This document shows positions 27,300 through 38,014 of a stretch of DNA of 64,000 bases, in pieces. Numbering within the stretch: position 1 is the first letter of the stretch; each line of letters opens with the position of its first letter. The notes below the pieces were generated by a model. It worked only from the letters and a program-made list of their open reading frames with translations, searched no databases and was not told where the DNA came from. Both the position numbers and the translations under genes were made by a program. The DNA comes from Ricinus communis (Eukaryota > Streptophyta > Magnoliopsida > Malpighiales > Euphorbiaceae): contig NC_063259.1 of the NCBI RefSeq assembly GCF_019578655.1, positions 26,089,277 through 26,153,276 on the forward strand, written 5' to 3'.

Positions 27300-30200
27300 T
27301 GTTCGTTAATCTAGTTTTGTTATCCTGTTCCTGCCATTGTCTGTCAATTTATCAAATCTCCTTTCTATAATCTATAAATCTCATTGATTGGCCTTATTGC
27401 TGCCCTCTAGCTTTGTTCTGGTGTGCTTCTTCTTAGCCTGTTGCACTTGCATCCGTATCATCATCATCATCATCATCATTGATTGTGACTATTATATGAT
27501 TATTTTGATCTCGGTACAGCTTGTGGATTATTTGTCGTCAACCAAAACAATTATAATAGTATTATCTTATTTTATCTGAAATTATCTTTTTAATAAATAA
27601 TGGTTGATTGAGGTCATGAATGTTTTTTGTATTTTTGCTTTTAGATTGGCATCTAATATGATATCCTTTGTATACAATGATTATGAATAATGTGTAATTT
27701 CATTAGAAAGCATTATGAATGTCTTCTTACCTAGGAAATTAAAAAAGAAAGAAACGTTGGTTCAATAAACTTTTTATTTTTAATAGTACACATTGTATTG
27801 TTATTTTTTTTTTCATTAACAATAATCATTCCAATTCACATTGGAAAATTTCTTTTATCTCGATCTCAAGATGTATTTTTTTACTATAGAACACAAAATG
27901 GTGATAAATAATATAGAAAGTGAAACAATAAATTTAACTAATAATAGAGGTATTTGAATTTCTTTAAAGAAAAAACTCAACACACCTTTTGTTAATACTA
28001 ATAGTAATTAACGTAGAGGACCCAATAAACTACGTTATGATTTAGAGTTCAAATATAAATTATTAACTCATTTACCATAAACTAATAATGCAAGAATTAA
28101 TTATCTCAACAGTCCCTCACTTAATACCAAAAATTAAGTCGAGAATTAAACACTCAATATTTTATTCAATTGCCAAAATTTATAAAATTTCAACTGGATT
28201 GCTCGTTACCGGTCCATATTTAAATATAAATAAAATAAGATTTAATAACGACTGAAGAATAAATAATTAAAACTAAACTACAGTAAAGAAGAGGAGTTAA
28301 TGTTAGATTATCATATTATATGTTATAGAGCCATTAATTAATAGTAAATAAGGAAGAGAATCCATGTGTTTTGATATTATTATTATAAATATACAGATTT
28401 GAGATTTCTTAAACCCCAAGTTCACGTGGTTATCACTTTACAGAATAAAAATCAAAAGGGACAAGTGCACATGAAAGTGTTGGAGGAATTTCAAGGAAAC
28501 AATATCTTATCCAATCCTCTTGCTTTCTTTCTCAAGTCAGATCAGATGAATCTAGTCAACCTGATATTTGCCTTTGGCCTCTGCAGTTTCAACTTCATTT
28601 ACTTGGAAAAAAACACAAACAGATGTTTATCTAAACTAAACAACCTGTTTCACCCATAATTGCCCAATATTAAACTATTGGCACCCACCAACCCTAACCA
28701 AGAATCCAGGACAGCCTATCCCAGGATCTTTTTCCTCGCTAAACCAACACAGAAATGCCAACCCTACTGAGATAGTACGATAGATCTAGTTTTATACACC
28801 TAGCTAAACTTTATTCCATTTCTTTTTTAATGGGTTTAATTCAGTTGATCACAATATTGGTAAAGCTACATAATGTGTATGATTAGTATTAATTATTATT
28901 AGCCATCCAATATTACCACATATATGTGATTCCTTCTGGGTTTAGTTTAGTGTAGGGAAAGAGAATAGATGGATTGTGGACCCTAATGGGATGGCATATT
29001 CTTTAATCATCCATTGAGGCCGATAAAGAAGATATTTTAGTTTACTATGGACATGGGTTTTTCTGGTATGCTGACCTTCCATGGTGGGGAGGGTGTGTGT
29101 GTCTGCGATGATAACCCAAGATAAGGTTTTGTGGGGTTCCACCATGATTATGCTTACTGTGTTTTTGGTCCCTCACCCATTTTCCATCTTGACTTTAGCA
29201 AATAAAATGGGATAAATTAAACACTGATGTGTCCGAACGCATGAGTAGAATGCTTTGTGTTATGCCTCTGTTTGGATAAGCTGATTCCCTTACAATATAT
29301 GTTCTTTCACCGGCTCTTGTTTCAATATTTTGATAATCTTAGGTTTGTGTTTTTACATGGTTTTAATTTTAGTCAAATTTATATTTGCCCACTTAAAATT
29401 TTTGTTTCTTTAATTATTTTGATACTTTAAATTTTAATATAATATATAAGTATTTATTTTTTTAATATTTAAACACTTTTGTTACGGAGTTTCATTCAAG
29501 AAAATAAAATAAAAATAATAATATTGAAGAAAATATTTAATATTATAAAATATATTAACAAACTAATGTAGAATTTATTTAAGAAATTTATATATTTTAA
29601 TAAATTTTAATTTAACTATAATAAATTTTAAATAATTTTATATTAATTTTTACTTCATTCAAAATATGTACATCCTAGATTTATAATTAAATTCTATTAA
29701 TTTTATAAATTTCAATAAAGGCAACATAAGACATAAAAAAATTTATATATTTTTAGATTAAATTAAAAATTAAAAATTAAAATATTTAAATATATATTAG
29801 GCGTTTCATTTTAAATCAGGCTTTCTTATCTTAACGGATTCACGCTGACTGCCAAGGTTTATCAAATTTATATTTAATTAACCATTGCAAGAAATGTCCC
29901 TACTGTATAAACAGAGAAACCCTCAAACGCCACTTATTAATTATAGTATTATCTGAAGATCTACAAACACTTACCGATCTGAAACTCTACACTTAAAATG
30001 AGGGCACAGCTTTTCGGTAGAAATGGTAACTTTTTTCTTTTTTTTCTCTGTGCTTCTTTAGTGATTCTGAAAATGACTTTTAGAAGAAATTGAGCTTTAC
30101 AGCAATTTTAAAAAGACATTGGACAAAACATATTCTGAAAAATTTGAAAAATCATAAAGTTTATTTTTCAATTACAAAAAAATAATGGGTATTAATTTAT

Positions 30201-31104
30201 TTTCTTACTTTTTGCAAAATATAGTTGATTTACCTTTTAATTGAATTTTAAAAAGTAGAGACTAAAAAACAGGGAAATACTAGCTAGTTGTAAGAATTAA
30301 GGAATCAAGAAGTTGTAAAGAAACATCAAAATGGTTCTTGAGTACTGATAACTCTCACTTCTAACCAGTCCTCTTGCATTTGTATGGGGAAAGAAAGTGA
30401 TGTCAGCAATCAACTGAAGACTGCTACTTACTGTATAACAAATGGCACCATTATAAGAACATATAATGTACCTGTAGTCAATAGATTGCATTATGAATAT
30501 GAACGCTTTACGCCAATACTTTTTCCACTGCAACATTCAGATAAGATTCTGAGTCAAAAGAATAACAAGTCAGAAACAAAGGCAAAATCATATTAAGAAT
30601 GTATGTGATGAATTGCTGACAAAACGATTCTTCTTCACACATGTTTTGCAATTGGTTGCTTTGAATTAAATGGCAGTTCCACTTAGGTGGAGTGATGAAT
30701 GTTCAGCCTGCCTTGACAAAAGGATTAGAGGACAAAGCAGTAGCAGTAAAGATGTTATTAGTACTGTTACTGAGATCCCATCAAGAAATGCACCTTCTTC
30801 TTCTTCCTTTTTCTTCTCTCCTCCATTATTTTAGTTTTCTCCCTTTTGCAACTTTTAATTTTAATTTATATAGCATACTCGATCCTTAAATTGCTTTTCT
30901 CTGTTCTATGAATCAAAGCTGAATCTTTATCCCAAAAGGGTTTTCTTAGTTTCAAAGGAAATGAACAGCACAAAAAGGGTTTTGATTCTTAGCCTATAAA
31001 AAGGCTGATGAGAAGAACAAAATGACACTTCTTTAAGGTCGGTTTTAAAGGATAACATGCAAAAGTGGATAGCGAGTGGCTACAGAATATGATCTCTGGG
31101 GGAC
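27300..31104. other. Intergenic region, no supported gene
   Basis: AT-rich spacer between the MYB promoter and the copia element. An (ATC)n run lies at about 27457-27480. The block 29370-29830 is extremely AT-rich and repeat-like. Small open frames (28399-28659, 30297-30596, 30692-30889) show no protein-family character. Confidence 0.5.
31100..31104. repeat. Target-site duplication GGGAC, left
   Basis: GGGAC directly precedes the left LTR and recurs at 36141-36145 after the right LTR. Confidence 0.9.
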
Positions 31105-31406
31105 TGTGGAAAAATTGAATGTAGAAGAACTGAGATTTTATTGATTAATGATGGTTTAGAATTCTGAATTACAAAGGAAATGTGTATTCGGTTATATACA
31201 CTTGTAGTCTAACGGTAATTTTCTGTGTAGGGAAAGGTAGAAGTAGCCTTTTCCCTTAGGGGAGAGGTGTTGCTCCTTTTCCCTAACTAGGCCTGTGATG
31301 ATCTTGATATCTGAGGCCTTGACCAACAGTCAAAGACTGTTGGTCTTTAATGTCGGTTTTTGCCTGCTGAGTTTTGCAGGTATTGTATGATTTGGGTGCT
31401 TTAACA
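31105..31406 (-). repeat. Copia 3' LTR (left on plus strand)
   Basis: On the minus strand it starts TGTTAAAGCACCC and ends TTTTTCCACA. It matches 35839-36140 over its whole length. Confidence 0.95.
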
Positions 31407-31418
31407 CTCCCCCTCAAG
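31407..31418 (-). other. Copia polypurine tract
   Basis: The minus-strand sequence TTGAGGGGGAG directly abuts the TG of the 3' LTR, the usual plus-strand priming site. Confidence 0.9.
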
Positions 31419-34400
31419 GTGAGTTCGAATAAATTGATAGAACCCATCTTGCTTGGAAGTCTTTGGTGGCTTGCTTTGTCTAGGGCCTTGGTGAAGACGT
31501 CTGCCAATTGTTCGTGGCTTCTGACAAACGGGGTTGTGATTTCTCCTGATTGGACCTTTTCTCTTATGAAGTGGCAGTCAACTTCAATATATTTAGTCCT
31601 TTCATGAAAGACTGGATTTGATGCTATGTGTCTGGCTGCTCGGTTATCACAGTACATCTCCATTGGATCCTTGCACTTTACTCCCATGTCAGTGAGCACT
31701 TGCTTAATCCAAATAAGCTCGCTAGCTGTTGATGTCATGGCTCGGTACTCAGCTTCAGCACTGGATCTTGTTGTTACTGATTGCTTTTTGCTTTTCCATG
31801 TTACCAGATTTCCTCCTACAAAGACACAGAACCCAGAGGTTGATTTTCTGTCTCAATTGCCTGCCCAATCTGCATCGGAGAAACCAGCAACGGTGTTAGC
31901 ATTATTATTATTCTTCATCAAAATACCTTGGCCTGGAGTACCCTTGAGATATCTTAGGATTCTGTCGACCGCATCCAGGTGGGAAGTACGGGGAGCATGC
32001 ATATATTGGCTAATCATGCTTACGACATAGCTAATATCAGGCCTAGTGACAGTTAAGTAGATTAATTTTCCTACCAACCGCTGGTAGTGACCTATGTCAC
32101 TTAAAGGGTCGCCATCCTCTAGATTGAGACAGTTTTTCGTTTCCATTGGAGTATCTACAGGCTTGGCTCCTATTTTTTTTGTTTCTTGCAGAAGATCCAG
32201 GACATACTTTCTTTGAGATAGGAATAGTCTTTTATGGGATTTGGCTATTTCTATCCTGAGAAAGTAAGTTAGTTGACCGAGATCCTTGATATCAAATTCC
32301 TTCGTTAGAGCTTGTTTTACTTCCTCAATCTCCTCATTACTATTTCCTGTAATAATAATATCATCCACATATACTAAAATAATTATGGTGTGAGTGTGAG
32401 TGTGTTTAACAAACATAAAAGAGTCAGAGGTACACTTGCTGAAATTAATTTTTAAGAGAAATTGACTAAGCTTGGCATACCATGCTCTCGGTGATTGTTT
32501 CAGCCCGTAGATTGGCTTTTTTAATTTACATACCAGGGAAGGCTCAGAGGCTAATGTATGGCCTGGTGGAAGTTTCATGTATACCTCTTCGGCTAGAGAC
32601 CCTTGAAGAAATACATTCTTGACATCCATCTAAAATAAGCTCCACCCTGAGTTAGTAGCAACAGATAATAAAATACGGACTGTGCTCATTTTAGCTACTG
32701 GAGCAAAGGTCTCCTGGTAATCTACACCATAAGTTTGGATAAAACCCTTTGCTACTAGCCGAGCTTTGTACCTTTCAATGGTACCATCATGTTTGTATTT
32801 GATCTTATATACCCATTTATAGCCAGCTGGTTTTTTATTTGATGGTAGGGTAACAAGATCCCATGTTTCATTTTTCTCCAGAGCCTGGAGTTCCTTTTCC
32901 ATAGCCTTACACCAATTAGGATTGGTGTTAGCGTCATAGAAGGAGGTGGGCTCTGTGTGTGATGTGAGAGTGTTTAAATAAGCCTTGTAGGAAGGTGATA
33001 CTGAAGTATAACTGATATAGTGATGAATGGGATATAATACCGAATTGGACACATAGTCCTTTAGCCGAGCAGGAGGTCTGGTAGGTCTAGTGGATCTCCG
33101 CAGGGCAAGTTCTTCTGTTGGTGACTCATGATTTCCCCCTGAAGAAGTTGCCATGGGGATGGAAGTATCTCCCCCTGAAGGGTTAGGGCCGATGACAGGC
33201 ATATGAGTGCGCTCCTGTGCAGAGAGAGTGTCCTGAAGTATGCTATCAAAATAGAAAAAGTTAGAGGGAAACAAGTCGGTTGGGGGTGCTGTGGGAAGAG
33301 AGGGATCATTAGGAAAGTAAGGGATGGTTTCGTTAAAGGTCACATCTCGGGAAATGTATGATTTGTAAGTAGTAGGATCATAATATTTGTAGCCCTTTTT
33401 TTCTGAGGAGTATCCAAGGAAGATGGTTTTGACACAACTTTTTTCCAGTTTATGGTGACGTCTAATGTGGACAAAGGCAGTGCAGCCAAATACTCGAATA
33501 TGACCTAGATCGATTTTTCTTTGTTTGAGGAGTTCTAGGGGGTTAAGGTTGTTAAGAACGGAGCTGGGAAGCCGATTGATGAGATAGGCTGCAGTGAGGA
33601 GGGCATCCGACCAAAAAATGTGGGGAACATTGTTTTGAAAAAGGAGAGTACGAGTAACCTCAAGAAGATGTCTATTTTTCTTTTCTGAAACCCCATTCTG
33701 TTCAGGGGTATAGATGCAGGTAGTTTGGTGCACAATACCTTCTTGGAAAAAAAATTCAGAAAATTTTTTATTGATGTATTCAGTACCATTGTCTGAACGG
33801 AAGATTTTAATTTTGGCATTGTACTGATTTTTAATAAAGGTATAAAAATTGAGAAAACATGTAAAAACATCATTTTTCCCTTTTAATAAATAGACCCAAG
33901 TAATTCAAGAGTAATCGTCAATAAAAGTGACAAAATAGCGGAAGTGATTATAGGAGGTAACGGGGGCGGGTCCCCAAACATCAGAGTGGATTAAATCAAA
34001 TAATTTTTCTGATTTAGTAGACGATGATAGAAAAGGTAATCTAGTGTGTTTGGAAAATTTACAAACATCACAACAGCTGGAGTCTATTTTAAGATGGAAA
34101 AGGTGATACAAAATTTTGTCTGACGGATGCCCAAACCGCCGATGCATCAACAGGCCTTGGTTGGAAGGTTTGGTTGTGGTCAGACACTGACTGGGAGTAG
34201 TAAGATAGTATAGGCCATTGTGAAGGTATCCTTCACCAATCGTCTTCTCGGTGATTCGATCCTGAAAAGTCACAGCAGATGGTGAAAAAATAACGTTGCA
34301 ATTTAAAGTCTGAGTTATTTTACCAACAGATAATAAATTCGATTTAAAATTAGGTAAAAGAAGGATATTTGGTATAGGGTGATTCAAAAGATTGGAGGAG

Positions 34401-34729
34401 CCAAAACCAGAAAGTTCGGCTCTATCCCCATTGGCAACGATCACATGTTGGGAATTCACAGGAGTAAAATTGTGCAACTGTGTCGAATCCCAAGTCATGT
34501 GGTCGGTCGCCCCAGAATCAATAATCCAATCAGAATATCCAGGTAAAAAATCTGTGTAATTGTGAGATACTAAACCTGACCCACGGGATTGCTGAGACTG
34601 TAACATGGACTGGAACTGAGAAATTAGGTGTGAGAGTTGGGAATTGTCAACTGGGCCGGATCCGGGTTGTGTAGGCTCAGCCCAAAAGGTGCGGCTGGTT
34701 TGGGATGGCCGCCAGAGCCGCTGGCCCAG
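31419..34729 (-). pseudogene. Copia pol remnant (protease, integrase, reverse transcriptase, RNase H)
   Basis: One reading frame carries protease DSGATDH (near 34519), the gag-pre-integrase HRRFGHPS with CCDVC (near 34140-34060), integrase with the PEQNGV segment (near 33705), a reverse transcriptase starting MDVKNVFLQG (32629 downward) with YVDD at 32360-32371, and RNase H with ADWAGN, YCDNRAA and TKYIEVDCHFIRE. In-frame stops are TGA at 33905-33907, TAG at 32630-32632 and TGA at 31853-31855. The frame is otherwise kept, without frameshifts, and runs into the 3' LTR to 31283. Broken as it stands; no product predicted. Confidence 0.93.
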
Positions 34730-35773
34730 CTAGTCGGGACCGGACTAATGGCCGGGTTGGGTCACGGTGGCCCAAGTGCTGCCGCTGGGTCGGACGTCTG
34801 GTCGGATCGGGGCAAACAAATTTGACCTATTAATGAGTCCCCCCGACCCGACAAGTGTGTCATAACCCGTAGGGTTAGACACACTTAATCCCACGATGCC
34901 GCCCACTCTATTCTCCTCTCTCCTTTCTTCTTTCTCGCGCCGCCCTCTCCCTCGCTCACCTTGGTGCTGCGCCGGCCAGAGGTTAGGGTGCAGGTGCCAA
35001 CAACGAGCGGCGGTGTGACCCTGCTTGTTGTAGTGGTGACACCGCTCGAGGTTGGTGGGCATCCCCCTGCCTCGGGCTTGGTCTCCCGAAAGTGCAGCGA
35101 AGGCTCAGCCTTCATTCTCTTCGGGGTTCGATGCTCCCATGGTAATGCGTCGAGTTTCTTCTTGCTGAACGAGTGCTATGATGGCGTCGAGCGGAGGGAG
35201 GCTGCTTGAGAGAAGTATTTCGGACCGGAGAGCTTCGTAGCTCGTATCGAGCCCGCCGAGGTAAGTGTACACTAAGTCTTGTTCCTGTTGCTTGCGTGCT
35301 TGATCAGGGTCTATTGTGGGTGGGAGGTAACTCTGTAATTCCTCCCACCGGGTTAGTACTTCGGTCGCATAGCTTGTGCTGGACCTGGTTCCTTGCTTGA
35401 TGTGTGCTAATTCTTGTTTTAGACTGAAAATGTGTGCGAAGTTGTGCTCTTGTCCATACAGGTTTCTCATCTTCTCCCACACAGCCTGTGATGATGCCAG
35501 AAGCATACATAGTCTGGCAATCTGAGGCTCCATCGTGTTGGTAATGAGGGACATGACCAAATGGTCATTTGTCTGCCATTCTTCGATGGTTTCAATCTCC
35601 TCTTTTGTTGGTTGGTTCGGGTTTTGTATTGTTGGCTTGGTTAGGGTTCCTGTGATGAACCCTAATTTTTTCCTGCCACTCAAGCCAATGTAAACTGCTC
35701 TTGACCACTCGAAATAATTCTGATTTCCCTTTAACATAATGTTTGTGAGTTTGGTGAGGTCATTTTGTGACAT
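34730..35773 (-). pseudogene. Copia gag remnant
   Basis: Begins at an ATG (35771-35773) with MSQNDLTKLTNIMLKGNQNYFEW, a typical copia gag start, and runs about 220 codons to a TGA at 35105-35107. The same frame then continues through a zinc-knuckle-like CHHYNKQGHTAARC in which the second Cys position is Tyr. Two further TAG stops follow at 34745-34747 and 34730-34732 before the frame leads into protease. A basic Arg/Glu-rich stretch follows the knuckle. Confidence 0.88.
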
Positions 35774-35826
35774 GATGAAAGAAAAAAATTTCTGATTGTT
35801 GGGTAGATGATGACAGGATCAATCTT

Positions 35827-35838
35827 GCTCTGATACCA
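35827..35838 (-). other. Copia primer-binding site (initiator Met tRNA type)
   Basis: The minus-strand TGGTATCAGAGC starts directly after the 5' LTR. It is the standard complement of the 3' end of initiator methionine tRNA used by copia elements. Confidence 0.95.
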
Positions 35839-36140
35839 TGTGGAAAAATTGAATGTAGAAGAACTGAGATTTTATTGATTAATGATGGTTTAGAATTCTG
35901 AATTACAAAGGAAATGTGTATTTTATTATATATACTTGTAGTCTAACGGTAATTTTCTGTGTAGGGAAAGGTAGAAGCAGCCTTTTCCCTTAGGGGAGAA
36001 GTGTTGCTCCTTTTCCCTAACTAGGCCTGTGATGATCTTGATATCTGAGGCCTTGACCAACAGTCAAAGACTGTTGGTCTTTAATGTCGGTCTTTGCCTG
36101 CTAAATTTTGCAGGTATTGTATGATTTGGATGCTTCAACA
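35839..36140 (-). repeat. Copia 5' LTR (right on plus strand)
   Basis: On the minus strand it starts TGTTGAAGCATCC and ends TTTTTCCACA. It is 302 bases like its partner and is followed on the plus strand by GGGAC. Confidence 0.95.
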
Positions 36141-38014
36141 GGGACTCTTCAATGGTGGAAGTAAGACGATGAATTATTGGTTTCCAATCTTTATAGTTTG
36201 ATTTTAAGACAACATATATTTCATCAAGCTATAACAATTTGGGATTAAAAATTAGGAAGAACTGTTATTGCAATATCTAACTTCTTACAAGACCATTCAC
36301 CCAAGTCACGCTTTGATTGAATTTTTTCATTTACGGTGATAGATTAAAACTCTATTTTAAATTAACTATGATTCTAATGAACATTCTTTGGTTAATAAAG
36401 AAAAAGTACGATTTTAAGCCCTGCCCGTTGGATGATAAAGCAGATTTGATGATGAATATTATTTTAGATTGTTTAATTAGAATATCTTGTTTATCTATTA
36501 GCTTTTTGTGTGGCGTGCACCTCCAATTATCTTCCAAGTAATGAAACTCCATATTCTAACAATTAACACAAGAGTTAATTGACAATCCCTACGAGAATAT
36601 TCTGTGCATTTACTACTTTAGATGGAACTCGAACACAAGTTATCAACAAAAAGGAAAAACTCTACAAACTTTTACCAAATAGATGTCCCCTTTCACAACT
36701 TATTGGAATGCTGCAGATGATGACCTACTTTTTGATTGAGGCACACCCCACAATCTAATTGGAATCCATATATTTCTTTAACAAAGTTGGCATAAACTAT
36801 TTTTAAAAAATTGGGGGTAAAGAACAATATCGTTAGCTTTCTCTCGAGTGGGGAAATATGTATATATATATATATATATATATAAAGAAATAGCAATGAT
36901 TCCTCGACCAACTTTCACCGGGCAAGATTGCAACATACACCTTTTCTTCCACCCTCCTATTTCTTCATCATGTTTGTGAAATAATAGAGAGAGAGAAAAA
37001 AAAGAAAGGCTGTAAAGTGGGCAAAGCAACCTGTGTACTATACTTCGCCTCAAAATATGCTTTCCACATTGAAACCTTATTGCTTTCCTCCTGAAAGCCT
37101 TTAATATTCAAATTTGAGTAATGTTAGTGCTCCATGATTAGTCTATTGATTCCATTCATCTGACCTTTAAGAGCTCTCAGTTGACAAATTAAACTTTGCT
37201 TTTCACAGTCCTCTGAAGGGTTATTTTTGTTCTGTTTCTAAAACCTTCCATCTCCAATAGTTCAGCCCGCATAGAGTAGAAGCTCCTGAGCATTAAGACA
37301 AAGCTTTATTACTAACTAAAAGAGTTAAAACTGAAACTGAACTTTCATTGGAAATTGCAAATTTACTGTCAAACAACAGACAAAGACTCGGCAACATATC
37401 AACACAGAATTGTTTTCTGTTGATTTTGCAGAGATTCTCCCAGTACCTACCTGTTTAGAACTGCAGCTGATGGGATAAAAGCTCATTTGATAGGATAGCA
37501 ATTGTTTGGAATTTTACAACAGGACATTGTTGGACCAGAAATATGTCTACAGTAGAATCCCATTTGATCGAGAGACAACAGGCAACCAATTTCCCAACTA
37601 TCAAAACAGTAGACGAATGCATTTCCTCTGTAGGATACATGGTTTCTTTAACAAGATCTAAACTTTAATTTTTCAAAAGATTACAAATTAAGACGTGTAA
37701 AATCAAAATCCATTTACAGGTAAAACCACAGCTATAAAACTACCATCTTTTTCTTTAACTGAATTCTTCCTACTGTTAAAACCAAAGCAGTAATCAACAG
37801 AGCCCCTCTTACTAACATCGTGCCAATGCTTATTCAGCAATTTAGCAAGTAGATACCAACTTAGCTGAAGTTGTATGCTCATCTTCTATCCAGTGGAAAT
37901 ATCAGAAGGTATAACAGCAGATCAATCATTGGCATAAACCCCGTCTGGTTAAATAGAGAGATGAAGATTTCCATGCCCTAAGAAATTAATGAAGTGATTT
38001 AGCATATTGTCAAC
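36141..38014. other. Intergenic region with (TA)12
   Basis: No gene supported. A (TA)12 run lies at 36861-36884. The last few hundred bases before 38015 are probably the 3' UTR of pTAC2 (minus strand). Confidence 0.5.

Larger units (their letters stand above)
31105..36140 (-). mobile_element. Full-length Ty1/copia LTR retrotransposon (5,036 bp), decayed
   Basis: Two 302-base direct LTRs flank an internal region encoding, on the minus strand, gag, protease, integrase, reverse transcriptase and RNase H in copia order (integrase before reverse transcriptase). A primer-binding site adjoins the 5' LTR, a polypurine tract adjoins the 3' LTR, and GGGAC is duplicated at both ends. Six in-frame stops interrupt one otherwise continuous frame, so it is not autonomous as it stands. 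The LTRs differ at about 11 positions by eye, implying a fairly recent insertion. Confidence 0.97.

Noticed and set aside
28015..28130. Segment with CTCAACAGTCCCTCAC-like sequence resembling an LTR edge
   Set aside because: No partner LTR, primer-binding site or target duplication found nearby.
31374..32030. Plus-strand frames overlapping the copia element
   Set aside because: Shadows of the RNase H and reverse transcriptase region, which is clearly coded on the minus strand.
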